Shown here piece after piece: positions 29,858-40,211 of a stretch of DNA of 64,000 nucleotides. Numbering within the stretch: the first letter of the stretch is position 1; every line of letters starts with the position of its first letter. The DNA is from Ailurus styani (lineage: Eukaryota > Chordata > Mammalia > Carnivora > Ailuridae). The stretch lies in assembly GCA_002007465.1 (NCBI GenBank), contig LNAC01000109.1:3191593-3255592 (forward strand), read 5' to 3'. Under the pieces are notes generated by a model. The model saw only the letters and a list, made by a program, of their open reading frames with translations, had not been told where the DNA came from and did not search any database. The position numbers and the translations under genes are program-made.

Positions 29858-30009
29858 AGAAATGTAACCTTTAATCAGCCAACATAAGAATTTCCTGCAC
29901 TAGGGTCAGCACTAGAAAGTTTACTGAAAGATCTCTTCATTCCCCTTAGGAGGGCGACCTTGCCTAAAACAATGAATTCTAATGGTTTCCTTTGTTCTGC
30001 TCCCTATTT

Positions 30010-30206
30010 TTAATTTTTTTTAAAAATTATTTATTTATTTAAAATAGAGAGTGAGAGCATGAGCAGGGGATGGGGGATAGAGGGAGAGGGACAGAGCACA
30101 TTCCCCACTGACCACAGAGCCCGACTCATAACCTGATCCCAGGACCCTGAGATCATGACCTGAGCTAAAGTCAGAAGCTTAGCCCACTGAGCCACCCAGG
30201 TGCCTC
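30010..30206 (-). mobile_element. CAN-SINE, minus
   Basis: AAAAATTATTTATTTATTTA to AGCCACCCAGGTGCCT. Confidence 0.9.
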
Positions 30207-30335
30207 TCCCTCTATTTTTAAAAACCTTTCATTTCCTGTGGCCCTTTGGGGTTCCCCTTTACCTGTAGATGGTGTGCTGCCTGTTTCATGAACCAAATAA
30301 TAAAGCCAATTAGCTCTTCAAAATTTCCTGGGTTG

Positions 30336-30437
30336 GTGCACCTGGCTGGCTCTGTCAGTGGAGCATGCGATTCTGGATCTTGGGGTCGTAAGTTCGAGTC
30401 CCTCGTTGGGTATGGAGATCACTTAAAAATAAAATCT
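30336..30437 (+). mobile_element. Short tRNA-like CAN-SINE, plus
   Basis: GTGCACCTGGCTGGCTCTGT ... GTAAGTTCGAGTCCCTCGTT ... CACTTAAAAATAAAATCTTT. It keeps a recognisable RNA polymerase III B-box (GTTCGAGTCCC). Confidence 0.88.
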
Positions 30438-30547
30438 TTGGGGCACCTTGGTGACTCAGTCGGTTAAGCATCTGACTCGGTTTCAGCTCAGGTCAAGATC
30501 TCATGGGTGGTGTGATCCAGCCCCCACATCAGGTTCCACACTCAGCT
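30438..30547 (+). mobile_element. CAN-SINE, plus, 3'-truncated
   Basis: GGGGCACCTTGGTGACTCAG head, broken off after CACACTCAGCTG without the usual body and tail. Confidence 0.85.
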
Positions 30548-30639
30548 GTTTAAACAACTTAAATCTATGGTTTTCGTTACTTCAGAAGTAAGCATTTGCA
30601 AGTGAGTCCACACTTCTGTCCCTAGGGATTAGGTGCCAT

Positions 30640-30750
30640 TAATTTTTTATTTTTATTTTTAAATTATCTCCACACCCAACATGGAGCTCGAACTCACGAC
30701 CCCGAGATCAAGCATCCCACACTCCACCAAACAAGCTAGACAGGCGCCCC
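30640..30750 (-). mobile_element. Short tRNA-like CAN-SINE, minus
   Basis: TTTTTATTTTTAAATTATCT, AACATGGAGCTCGAACTCAC and CTAGACAGGCGCCCC. Confidence 0.85.
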
Positions 30751-31344
30751 AGAGCCATTAATTTGTGCGGTTCTCCTCCCCTGCTTCCTGGCAGAATAAA
30801 TGTAAACGTTAACCCCGCCAGTCCTTCTTCATCCTCCTCCACTAGGACTGATACAGTAGCCCCCTGACCCTCCCCTCTGGTCCTACCCCTTCCCAGCCAG
30901 AGCTCCCCTAGACCACCCCACCCACCTCCCCAGCCCTTTAAACTGCCACTCTCACTCCCAGGGAACTGAGGCTCCAGCACCTCTGAGCTCCTGGGCTTTT
31001 CTCAAAAGCCCGCCTAGTCCCCTCTCTTCACCCCTGTTCACACAGCTGCCACCACCTAAACTGACCTCCCCTCCTCCCTCCCATAAAATTGAGCAATGAC
31101 CCCTAAAATACCCTGGTCTCCTAATGAGCCCTCTTCCTGTTCTCTCACTTGGGATGAGCTTCCTGCCACTCCGGATCAGTCCTCCCCACACTCCAATCAA
31201 GGTCTTTCTCCCGATCTCGCCCATAGACCTGGGACGGCTCTGAACTCCCTCCCTGGGCCAGCAAAGGGCTGACACGTGGCAGCAGGAGTAGGGAAGGGGC
31301 AAGACGGTCTGCCCACGCTTGTCAGATTTAACTCGAACACAAAT

Positions 31345-31583
31345 CACTTGGGAAGAGAGTCAAACACCAGATTGGGACTCAGTAGGTGTGGGGTGGGGCT
31401 GGGAGTCCGCAGTTCTAAAAAGCTCCCAGGTGCTGCGAAGCTGCTAGATCACGGACTGGCCCACTGATTGGTTGAGGAAGGGAGGGGTGGGGGCCCAGGT
31501 GCAGGCGGCATCATGGGGGTATAAGACTGCTGGGTGGTGTCGCAGGGCCGTTACCAGGGGGGGTGAGGGTGACGGGAGGAGCC
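31345..31583 (+). promoter_or_regulatory. ZP3: ZP3 core promoter with TATA-like box, inverted CCAAT and E-boxes
   Basis: A TATA-like box (TATAAGA) at 31520-31526 puts the start near 31550, leaving a leader of about 35 bases, the short 5'UTR expected of ZP3. An inverted CCAAT (ATTGG) is at 31467-31471. E-boxes are at 31345-31350 (CACTTG), 31427-31432 and 31496-31501 (CAGGTG); a CACGTG lies further up at 31273-31278. Mouse zona genes need a CANNTG about 200 bases upstream, bound by FIGLA with TCF3; the CACTTG has that spacing. Which E-box is used is inference. Confidence 0.75.
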
Positions 31584-31889
31584 ATGGGGCTGAGCTGTGG
31601 GCTCTTCATCTGCTTTCTGGTCTTGGGAGGCACAGAGCTGTGCTACTCCCAGACCACCTGGAGTAGTGAGACCCACGACCCATTGCCATCTAGGCCCGCC
31701 GTGGTGGTGGAGTGTCTGGAGGCCCAGCTGGTGGTCACTGTCAGCAAGAACCTTTTCGGTACTGGGAAGCTCGTCCGGCCTGCAGACCTCACCCTGGGTC
31801 GAGAGAACTGTGAGCCCCTGGTCTCTACCGACTCGGAAGATGAGGTCAGGTTTGAGGTCGGGCTGCATGAGTGTGGCAATGGGCTGCAG
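31584..31889 (+). CDS. ZP3: ZP3 exon 1 coding part
   Basis: Encodes residues 1-102: the signal peptide ([16 protein letters not shown]), mature N-terminus QTTWSS and the first half of ZP-N (VVECLEAQ...[10 protein letters not shown]). Donor CAG|GTGAGA at 31890. Phase 0. Confidence 0.95.
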
Positions 31890-34800
31890 GTGAGACTTGG
31901 CCTCCTTGGTGGCGTGGGGAGTGTGGCCAGGGCCCTTTTGCTTGCTGGGGGCGGGGAACTGCTGAGGCCTGAAGTTTGGGATCAATGACTTGGGGGTGGT
32001 TAAAAGTGCTTGTCTCTAGCCACTGGAATCTGGTAGGTGGGGTGGAGCCCAGAGACGGCCGTGCACTTTGGGCCAGACAGGGCATCCCCCACCGATTCTG
32101 GAGGGTCTGTGAACCCCTGGAGGGCATCCCGGAAAGATGTGGCTTTGGGGGCGGGAATAAAGGGCATCTTGATAACTTCTGTGTTAAGGCACAAACAGGG
32201 CCCCTGGGGGGGTAGTCCCAGGTTGGGGAGGGGCAGGGGGGATGCTTAATGCGGTAGGCGGGTACTGAAGAGCTAAGTGATTCAGGCTACAAGGAGGGGC
32301 TTCCAGCGAGGCAGGCCTGGACTGGACACAGGGCCCCTAGCTGGTCCACGATTCCCTGGACCACTTCCTGCCACCCCCAGCCCCGTTCTCTCCTCTGTTT
32401 TGGGCTCTTGCCCACCAGGCCCTGGACTGAGCTTGGCTAGGGTGGGGGCAAGCCCAGTAAGTACCTGGAGACCTCCTGGGGCTCTGATCGTCCATGCTGC
32501 CCCCACCCCCCACCTCAGGGGTTGCCCTGAGGCCTCCTGACCCTTGTTTCCCCAGGAAGAGGACAGGGAGCCCAGAAAACTCCAGGAGTTATTCGAGGAA
32601 TTATTCTAATGGAGTAACTCCCAAACTTTGGGCATTAAAGCCACCTGAGGAGCATTTAAAAATCATGATTCCCATCTCCTGTGCTAAATCAGACCAGCAG
32701 TAGGTGCCAGCAGATACCGTCCTTAAGGCCTCCATGTGACTCCAATACGCACAACCTGGCCACGCCTTCTTCCGGGGCGGAGTCTCCCAATCCTGCCTGA
32801 TAATCACTTGGGGCCCGCCGGGCGCTGTCTCACGGGTCTGCAGTTGGTTTAATGCCCTGGAATTCTGAACAGGGCAACCTACAAACGATGCTGCTGGTCC
32901 ATGGGGGGCCCTAGCTAACAGAAAGCTAGGACTCTCCCCTACAGATGGAGTGGTATGGGTGGGGCCAGACAGCGGCCGGGTCACCTCCCGGGTGGTCTCT
33001 TGGAAGATGCCAAGTATCTCGCAGCACCTGCTTGAGCTCTTCCTGCCTCAGGCAACCACTGACCCAGTTTTCCCTTCTGTGATGTGGGTATGCAAAGAAG
33101 TCAGAAAAGGAAGGGCAAGTTGAGTCTTCACTGCTGTGGCCATGAATTAAAAGCTCCTGGAACTTTCTGGGTTCTTCTAGGTGATTTCTTGGTCCCAGGC
33201 CTTCCCCGCCAGCCTTCCCCCCCCCAAAAGGAAACGGTGTCGGGATGGGGGTAGCATCCTGGGAAGGGGAGCGTATGCCCAACACCCCTGGTTGGTGGGC
33301 ACTGCTTGGCGCCTGACAGCCAATCAAGACCCCCCGGGCTGGCATCACAGTTTCCGGGTTGGGGGGGGGGTCAGGAAACAGGTTCAAGGGAGGGGGGAAC
33401 CTGTTGAGGCTTTCCCATGGGTCAGCAGGAGGGTGGGCTTTGAGACCAGGGCCTGGGTTCTCCCCACCTCTGCTGCCCTCCCCTCACCCTTGCGTGGGCA
33501 GGTGATGCTGGTGGGGTTGACCCCCCCCCGTTCCGTTTAGGTCACCGACAGTGCTCTGGTGTACAGCACCTTCCTGCTCCACGACCCCCGCCCCGTGGGA
33601 AACCTGTCCATCCTGAGGACTAACCGCGCCGAGATTCCCATCCAGTGCCACTATCCCAGGTGAGTGTGGGACGGGGCCCCTCCCGGCAGCATCTGGCAGC
33701 GTGGCTGCCTAAGGTGTAAGTACTTAGGTCACTGCCCTCTGCTTCAGTGGGGGAGCAGGGAGCCTGCTGCGTCTACCTTGAGCCTCTGAAATCGAGCCGG
33801 GCTGCAGCTGTCTCTTGGAAGCTACAGGGTTGCCCGGCCCAGGCCCACCTTGAAGTTCGAAAAAAACTCCGTGCAGGGGGAGGCTCAAAGCTTGAGCTAT
33901 CACAGCCCGCTCTTTTCCCCTGGCTTCCCCCAATACATGCATGCAGATGGGGAAACCCCTGAAGCCTTGGCACCAAGCTCGCACCTGTGACCTGGGGTCT
34001 GGGGGGAGGGTGACTATGGCTCATAATGACCAGGCCACAGTGCTGGGTCTTGTGTGGCCCCCTGAGAGCAGAGCGGACAGGCTGGGGGGCAAGTAAGGGA
34101 GGTGGTGCTGATACCAGAAGGGTGTTGGCCTGGGGAGGGGTTGTGGTAGAGGCTTCCAGAGCAAGATCCTGTGAGGGTGTCTCCAGTACCAGGGCGGGTA
34201 CTGGGACAGTCTAGGCAGAGCCACACACTTCCCCAGGGGAGTGCAGCGTGCCGCTAGTAGGGGCTGCAGCCTAGGGGTCTGGAGCCCAGGGCCTAGTCAA
34301 CAAGGGAAGGGGGACAGAGGGGCTCTAAAGGCCCAGTGGGATCCAGAGAAGGGGTGCAGGTTCACACCTTAGCAGCCACCCCTCCTTAGAACCAAGCTGA
34401 ATGGATAAGGACCTTTTCTCAACACAAAGTCCTCAGGCAGAGGGAGTTGGTGAGAATAGCTGAGATGGGGTGGAATGAGTTCTGACCCATGGCAGTAGAG
34501 GTAGAGGGAGCTCGGAGCCTGATCTGGTCAGGTAGGGGAAGATGGAAGGGCCAAGGGGAGGAAGGCTAGCCACCCCCGTACTTCCTCGTGGGACCACAGC
34601 TGCCTCGGACTGACCGGAGAACATGGGCTTGCCTGGCCCGATGGTGGCAGGAGGTGCAGGGGGCCTGCCCCAGGCTGGGATGCCCTGTCCTAGCTCCAGA
34701 TACCCGAGGCCGGGTTCTCCGACGAGTCACCGACAGAGCCTCTTCCGCGAGACCCGCTGGGGTGGGCAGGGCACATGTCCGGAGACCTCTCACTGCTTCC

Positions 34801-37800
34801 AAGGACCTTCCTGTCCTGGTATAGGCTCACCCAGTGTCCGTGGCTTCTCAAGAACCAGAGGCCTCTCTACTGATCTCGGAAGGGCTTCACCAGAACTCCC
34901 CTCCAGGACCCTGAGGGGGTGTAGGCAGGGCTGGCTGCCTCAGACCCAAAACCAGAGCCTCTGGGGTTAACCCTGATCCGCCGATCTGGGTCTGGAGACC
35001 CAATTCCAAAGTCAGGTGTATCCCATCTTCATGCCTCAGCAGCGATGTCCTCACAGCGGGAGAGAGGGGCTGCTTACAGGGGTGGGCTCAGATTTCCGGT
35101 ATCTGTTCAGGGGCCCAGACTCGCTGCCCGGGTGGGCCCCAGCTGAGGGCTCCTCCGGGAGGCGGAAATGAGAGACATGCCCCCGCACCACCGAAGCCAG
35201 ATGGGGTGAGCTCAGGACAGTTGTGGACGGCTGCTCTTCTCCCCAGGCACAGCAATGTGAGCAGTCAGGCCATCCTGCCCACCTGGGTGCCCTTTAGGAC
35301 CACGATGCTCTCAGAGGAGAAGCTGGTTTTCTCCCTCCGCCTGATGGAGGGTAAGCAGAGGGGGCTGGCAGGGAGGGGGGGGCTGGCAGGGAGGGCTCTG
35401 GCAGTCTCAGCCCTGTCTGTGTGCTTTTCAGAGGACTGGGGCTCCGAGAAGCGGTCCCCCACCTTCCAGCTGGGAGATGTAGCCCACCTCCAAGCTGAAG
35501 TCCACACTGGTAGCCATGTGCCACTGCGACTGTTCGTGGACCACTGTGTGGCCACGCTGACCCCCAACCGGAATGCCTCCCCTCATCACACCATCGTGGA
35601 TTTCCATGGGTAAGGGCTAGCTAGCTCGCTAGGGAGCCCTTAGAACAACCTGATCTCCATCACCTTCCCCAGCCACTGACTCCACTATCCCCTCCTTCTC
35701 TTCAAAGCTGTCTTGTGGACGGTCTCTCCGATGCTTCTTCATCCTTCAAAGAACCCAGACCCAGGCCAGAGACCCTGCAATTCACAGTGGACATGTTCCA
35801 TTTTGCTAATGACTCCAGAAACACGGTAGTTAACCTTTAAGAAATAACTGGGGGGCACCTGGCTGGCTCAGTCAGTACAGCACGTGACTCTTGTTCTCAG
35901 TGTTGTGAGTTCAAGCCCCACCCTGGGTGTGGAGCCTGTTTCGGGGGCGGGGGGACTTTGAAATATGATTGAGCTATAGGGTCAGGCTGACGAGGCTTCC
36001 TATCTACTGTGGGTCACCAGCTGTCTCCTTAAGCAATGATTTGTTAGCTCTGTCCCTGTCCCAAAACTCTGAAGCAGATAAAACAGTGGGCTCTAGTGAG
36101 ATCTTCAAGAAGCGTGGGTGGCACAAACCCTCAGAGGTAGGTAGGAAACCTGTGAAAGGTGGAGAGAATCTGGGGTCTTAGAGCAAACCAAGGGAGGAGC
36201 TGATGGCTCAGATGAGGACCACCCATCATGGCATTTGGTGGCCAGGTCTCTGCCATGGTGAGCAGGGCCAGAAGCCCAATGATGGGTTAAGCATAGGGGT
36301 TGACAAAAACAGGTGTCAGTCTTCCTGGAGGCTTTCTGGAAGGGCAAGGAAAGCAGGTATGAATTTCTTTTCCTACAGTGGTCTCTTAGACTTGATCATA
36401 GACTAGACCAGTGACTTTTTGAAACTGGAGTGCTTCTGCAGCATCTGGAGGGTTTATTGAAATAGGTTGGGCCCCACCCCCAGGATTTGGTTTTGCGTTC
36501 CTAACACATCTCCAGGTGTTGACATTGCTGCTCTGGAAACCACCCCTTGAACTGCTAATCTAGAAAGCCCAACCTAAAACTTGGGGGTAGAGAGGGAGGA
36601 GCGAAGATGACTGGTTCTGATGGCTGGGGCAGGAAGCACAGGTAGGACTGGTCTCCAGCCAGAAAACTTGTAGAATTTTACAAATAACAAGTAGATCTTA
36701 AGTTTCCTGAGGTAGGAGCAGGGGCTGCAAAGTTTGGAAAAGCTGGTCAGGGAGGGATTGTAGCAGGGATTTTTCTTAATCCTGGTCTATACGAAGCACC
36801 TGGAAAGGTCCTATAATCCCGTATCTTTTCACTGAATTGGGGTGGGGACTAGCATCCCTTTTCTAATATTTTATAATGGAAATCCTCATATGATGAAAGA
36901 ACTTTACAGCAAATACCTATACACCTATCATCCCGATTTCTACCATTAGACTAGTGAATGAATGACCATAAAATAGTCTTGTTTTACTTAGAAATCATCA
37001 AAAGCTACTTAAGTTCCTAGGGGACTCTAATAAGAATCTGGGTTTATAAACCACTAAACCAAAGGCTTATATGGCTGAGGGGCATTAAGGGGTGAACACA
37101 GTGAACTTGTGGATGACATTGAGGCTGCCTTCCCTCCACACCCCCATGCAGTTCTGTTCTGAGAACAGGAAGTTTGATACAGACTGGTTGAAAACAGGAG
37201 GGGTGTGAATCAAGGCCATTGGTCAGATGCCCTGAAGCTCTTGATGGGTTGGATGGGGCTGGCATCAAGGATAGACTGTGAGAAAGGTTCCTGATCACCC
37301 AGATCAATGACCTTGTATGTCCTAAGGTAAATGATCCTAGTTGTGGTAGGGAATGGCCCTGACCTCAGAGGTCATGACCTAGTGGGGAGGAGAAAGGGGA
37401 TAAGGTTTCATATGGGTGGTGGCTATCAACACTGGTGCAACCTGAGCTGGTATCTGCATTTCTAGGGATAAGGGTGGAGGTGGGGGGGGGCACCAGAGAC
37501 CAGAGGATGATGCTGATCGATGTAAGGTAGCCTGAGTTCTGGAAGATTCTCCCTCAACAGTAAATGGGGTAGTTTGGCTGACTGTGTTCAAGGCATAGAG
37601 AAGTAAACCTCTCCTGAAATAAGGATTCTAAGGGACCCGAGAGCCCTTCTCTGCTGGGGAAGATAGAAGGCTGGTGGTCTGGGGCCTGCTGGCTCAGTCA
37701 GTGGAGCATGTAACTCTTGACCTTGGGGTTGTAAGTTCAAGCCTCACTTTGGGTATAGAGTTTACTTTAAAACCTTAAAGCCGGTGGCTAGAAATGCATC

Positions 37801-39216
37801 TTCCCTTATTCAAATTCCTAAAGTGGCTTCCCTGCTGGTACACTCAGCCACTAGGTGGTGGCCAAGGTTTGTGGCTCTGCGGAAGACTTCAGAGAAGGTG
37901 GTAGAACTTCTGTGCTCTTGTGGGGTTGGCAGGGGGTGCCAAGGCACTACCTGGAGGATGAAGGGGGAGACCTCTACCTGGGGATGCCTCTGCCAAGAGG
38001 ACCCGGGCTGATCCGAGCCCTGGCTTTGTGTCAGAATTTCCCATATCCCAGATGGTGGGCAGGGTAAGCAATTGGACAGAGTTTGGGAAAGAAGGGGGGT
38101 GTGGGTATAAAGCTGGTGGGTTGCAATCTAGAATCTAATCTGCTACTTCCTCAAATCTTGGGCAGCTTCACCTCTATCTCTAAAATGGAATTCCCCCGAG
38201 GGTTACAGGTTAAAGAACAGGCTTATTCAAGTCACTGATACAATCTAGAATTCTAACAAGTAACAGCTGCTCTTATCTCTAGATCTACATCACCTGCCAT
38301 CTGAAGGTCACTCCAGCTGACCGAGTCCCGGACCAGCTAAACAAAGCCTGTTCCTTTATCAAGTCCAGCAAGAGGTGAGGGAACAGGTTAGATATGGCTG
38401 GGGTGGAAAGCCAGGGGTCTATGCCGCTAGCGTGCACATCAGCAGCTCGCTGCTTCCTGAGGGCAGCACAGCCATCCAATCTTCCTGTCTCCCCTGCTCA
38501 GGTGGTCCCCTGTGGAAGGCACTGCTGACATCTGTCACTGTTGTAACAAAGGCACCTGTGGCCTTCCAGGCCGTTCCAGGAGGCTGTCCCACGCAGACAG
38601 AAGGTGGCGCAAGTCTGGTTCCCAAACCCGAAATCGCAGGCACGGTAGGTGTAGGACTCCTGTGGGGCTCTTACCTTCTCCTCCGTCTAGGGTACCTGCT
38701 GTCCCTGCAGGGGGACATTCCTCCTTGGTCCCCCACTTAAGGCTGCTCACCGCTGGGGGAAGGCTGTTTTGGGCTTTCTTACATAGAAGCCTTGGGTGGG
38801 GGTTGCCAATAGGGAGGCTCGAAACCCCCACCTCAGCATCAGCCAGGAGTTCTGAGTAGGGCATGGTCAGGAGTGTGGGGAGATAACACAGCTTTTAGAA
38901 GAAAACCTAGTTCAGTCTGCTGAAACAGGGCAAAACCGTCAATCTGACCCCTGGTTCGGGACTGAGGTGACCCTTCGGTGTCCTGTGTCTTTCAGTGACC
39001 GAAGAAGCAGAGATCACCGTGGGTCCTCTGATCTTCCTAGGAAAGGCTGGTGATCCTGGGATGGAGGGGTCCACCTCTCCTCACACCTCTGTGATGCTGG
39101 GCTTAGGTCTGGCCATGGTGCTTTCCCTGACTCTGGCCACCACTGTCCTGGTCCTTGCCCGGAGGCACCGCGCTGCTTCCCGCTCTGTAATCTGCCCCAT
39201 GTCTGTTCCCCAATAA
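31584..39216 (+). CDS. ZP3: ZP3, zona pellucida sperm-binding protein 3 (8 exons)
   Basis: Exons: 31584-31889, 33541-33659, 35247-35350, 35432-35609, 35708-35825, 38283-38374, 38502-38644, 38996-39216. The sum is 1281 nt, 426 codons plus TAA (human 424). Signal peptide residues 1-22, mature Gln23 expected; ZP module about 44-306; Asn-glycosylation sequons at N123LS, N145VS, N224AS and N270DS; Cys-rich ZP-C tail around 298-325; furin-type site RNRR at 349-352; membrane span about 385-407 and a short basic tail. ZP3 is an egg-coat glycoprotein secreted by oocytes; it is cleaved from its membrane anchor and polymerises with ZP2-type partners through the ZP module. The start has a good Kozak context (GGAGCCATGG). 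A short 5'UTR, TATA-like promoter and a stop codon inside AATAAA are typical of the gene. The frame is intact. Confidence 0.97.
31890..33540 (+). other. ZP3: ZP3 intron 1
   Basis: 1651 bases. G-rich unique sequence; a MER5A-like remnant is suggested near 32610-32830 (CCACCTGAGGAGCATTTAAAA). No CAN-SINE. It ends after a poly-C run and TTCCGTTTAG. Confidence 0.8.
33541..33659 (+). CDS. ZP3: ZP3 exon 2
   Basis: 119 nt after acceptor TTCCGTTTAG, encoding [18 protein letters not shown]... to YPR, with the sequon N123LS. It follows a poly-C run, so read quality around the acceptor may be imperfect. Confidence 0.95.
33660..35246 (+). other. ZP3: ZP3 intron 2
   Basis: 1587 bases of SINE-free sequence with no additional exon recognised. 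Confidence 0.8.
35247..35350 (+). CDS. ZP3: ZP3 exon 3
   Basis: 104 nt after acceptor TTCTCCCCAG, encoding [13 protein letters not shown]... to FSLRLME, with sequon N145VS. Donor GTAAGC. Intron 3 behind it is only 81 bases. Confidence 0.95.
35432..35609 (+). CDS. ZP3: ZP3 exon 4
   Basis: 178 nt after acceptor TGCTTTTCAG, encoding [16 protein letters not shown]... to HTIVDFHG, including sequon N224AS. Donor GTAAGG at 35610. Confidence 0.95.
35708..35825 (+). CDS. ZP3: ZP3 exon 5
   Basis: 118 nt after acceptor CTCTTCAAAG, encoding [13 protein letters not shown]... to FANDSRNT. The donor ACG|GTAGTT is a weak match to consensus, and a short SINE begins about 25 bases downstream of it. The junction with exon 6 gives DSRNT-IYITCHL, matching the human order DSRNM-IYITCHL. 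Confidence 0.93.
35850..35960 (+). mobile_element. Short tRNA-like CAN-SINE, plus, next to the ZP3 exon 5 donor
   Basis: GGGGGCACCTGGCTGGCTCA ... GTGAGTTCAAGCCCCACCCT. Starts about 25 bases into intron 5. Confidence 0.88.
36411..36560 (+). mobile_element. MER5A-like DNA transposon remnant
   Basis: GGGCCCCACCCCCAGGATTT and CATCTCCAGGTGTTGACATTG follow MER5A in order, with divergence. Confidence 0.6.
37679..37775 (+). mobile_element. Short tRNA-like CAN-SINE, plus
   Basis: CTGGGGCCTGCTGGCTCAGT ... GTAAGTTCAAGCCTCACTTT ... TTTACTTTAAAACC. Confidence 0.85.
37848..37861 (+). promoter_or_regulatory. CTCF-like motif in ZP3 intron 5
   Basis: CCACTAGGTGGTGG matches the CTCF core at 13 of 14 positions (the C of GGC is T). 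Same orientation as the site at 28536. Occupancy is unknown. Confidence 0.4.
38283..38374 (+). CDS. ZP3: ZP3 exon 6
   Basis: 92 nt after acceptor TTATCTCTAG, encoding [15 protein letters not shown]... to CSFIKSSK. Donor GTGAGG. Phase 0 in, 2 out. Confidence 0.95.
38502..38644 (+). CDS. ZP3: ZP3 exon 7 (Cys-rich region and furin site)
   Basis: 143 nt after acceptor CCCTGCTCAG, encoding [19 protein letters not shown]... to RNRRH. Holds four clustered cysteines and the consensus furin cleavage site RNRR where the ectodomain is released. Confidence 0.95.
38996..39216 (+). CDS. ZP3: ZP3 exon 8 (transmembrane segment and stop)
   Basis: Starts after acceptor GTGTCTTTCAG. Encodes [16 protein letters not shown], a spacer, a hydrophobic span ([18 protein letters not shown]...) and the tail [10 protein letters not shown]...VPQ, then TAA at 39214-39216, which is part of the AATAAA at 39212-39217. 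Confidence 0.95.
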
Positions 39217-39217
39217 A
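39212..39217 (+). terminator. ZP3: ZP3 polyadenylation signal overlapping the stop codon
   Basis: AATAAA whose central TAA is the in-frame ZP3 stop codon. The 3'UTR is then expected to be only about 10-20 bases. The same arrangement is described for mouse Zp3, which is known for its very short 3'UTR. Confidence 0.9.
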
Positions 39218-39298
39218 AGAAGAAAGTGAGCTCTGGGGTGCCATGCAGTGATGTATGGGGGGAGGGGGGCACACGGAGAACAGTGCCATGGCCTCAAC

Positions 39299-39316
39299 TA
39301 GCGCCCTCCAGCAAGG
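39299..39316 (-). promoter_or_regulatory. Weak reverse CTCF-like motif just after ZP3
   Basis: TAGCGCCCTCCAGCAAGG keeps the TAGCGCCC half of the reverse CTCF motif but diverges in the other half (about 10 of 14 core positions). It lies roughly 80 bases past the ZP3 poly(A) signal. Confidence 0.25.
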
Positions 39317-40211
39317 ACTATTGCATCTCTGGCGTGGGCTGGTCTGTCCACAATGGAGAGGCCAGACTGGCTGGTGAAGGCAAGCCTGCCTCTTCCTGGA
39401 TTCGGGCAAAATGGCCTTCCTGGGAGCGGGGGGGCCCCCCTTCCCGGCAACAATCATCCCACGGCTCCAGGAGGCCAAGATGTCAACTACTGAGGGACAA
39501 AAGTGGGGTGGGCCTTGCCAGCCCGGCTCCTGGGCTAGCAGAGGCTCCGGTGTGTCTGAGCCCCTGCACCTGAAATGGGGGTGTGGGTGGGGCAGAAAGG
39601 ATGGAGTTAGCTTCTCTAGAGGCCCAGAAGTGACCCGGGTCCAGGGCAGCAGTCTGGACAGTGGTCACCTTGGGCCCAAGGCTGCTGTAAGGAAGCACGT
39701 CTCGGGTGTACGCTGAGTGGGAGCAGGTTGTGGCCAAGTCCTTGACTCCCAGGTAGTCTCCTCAGAAGGGCTGAGCCCTGCTTGAAGCTTCCAGTCACTG
39801 GGGGGAGCTGTCTTTATTCCTTCTGATAGAGCTGCCTTCCCCTCCTAGGCCCCAGGGGTGCCCGAGCAGCTTGTGGCCCCCTCTCCAGGCCAGGACCTGG
39901 TCCTGTTTCCTGTAGTGACAGCCGTGGCTCTTAGCTGGCTCCAACCTCACCCCAGGCCCCTCCTGACTGGGCCAAGTGCCCACTGACTTAAAGATCCCAA
40001 CCTTGCCAGTACCTTCCGTGAGCCTGAAGTTCCTCATTGGGAAAATGGGGCTGGTACCTGTTGAGCGGGCTTGTTGGTCGTAAAGGGATTGGAACCAAAA
40101 AGGAGCTCAATTGTGCATCTGGAATAGTTCCATCTCAGCAGTTGGGACCTGGCTGAGGGTAGGGGCTCCGATGTGTTGACAGAGGCCTAGAGACAGGTTT
40201 CAAGTACATTT

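Larger units (their letters stand above)
35826..38282 (+). other. ZP3: ZP3 intron 5 with SINEs and MER5A-like remnant
   Basis: The longest ZP3 intron (2457 bases). It contains short SINEs at 35850-35960 and 37679-37775, a MER5A-like remnant at 36411-36560, and the CTCF-like motif at 37848. Confidence 0.8.

Noticed and set aside
30336..30437. tRNA-like sequences (A/B-box, GTTCGAGTCCC)
   Set aside because: They are the tRNA-derived heads of CAN-SINEs, followed by SINE bodies and A-tails, not tRNA genes; the cloverleaf is not intact.
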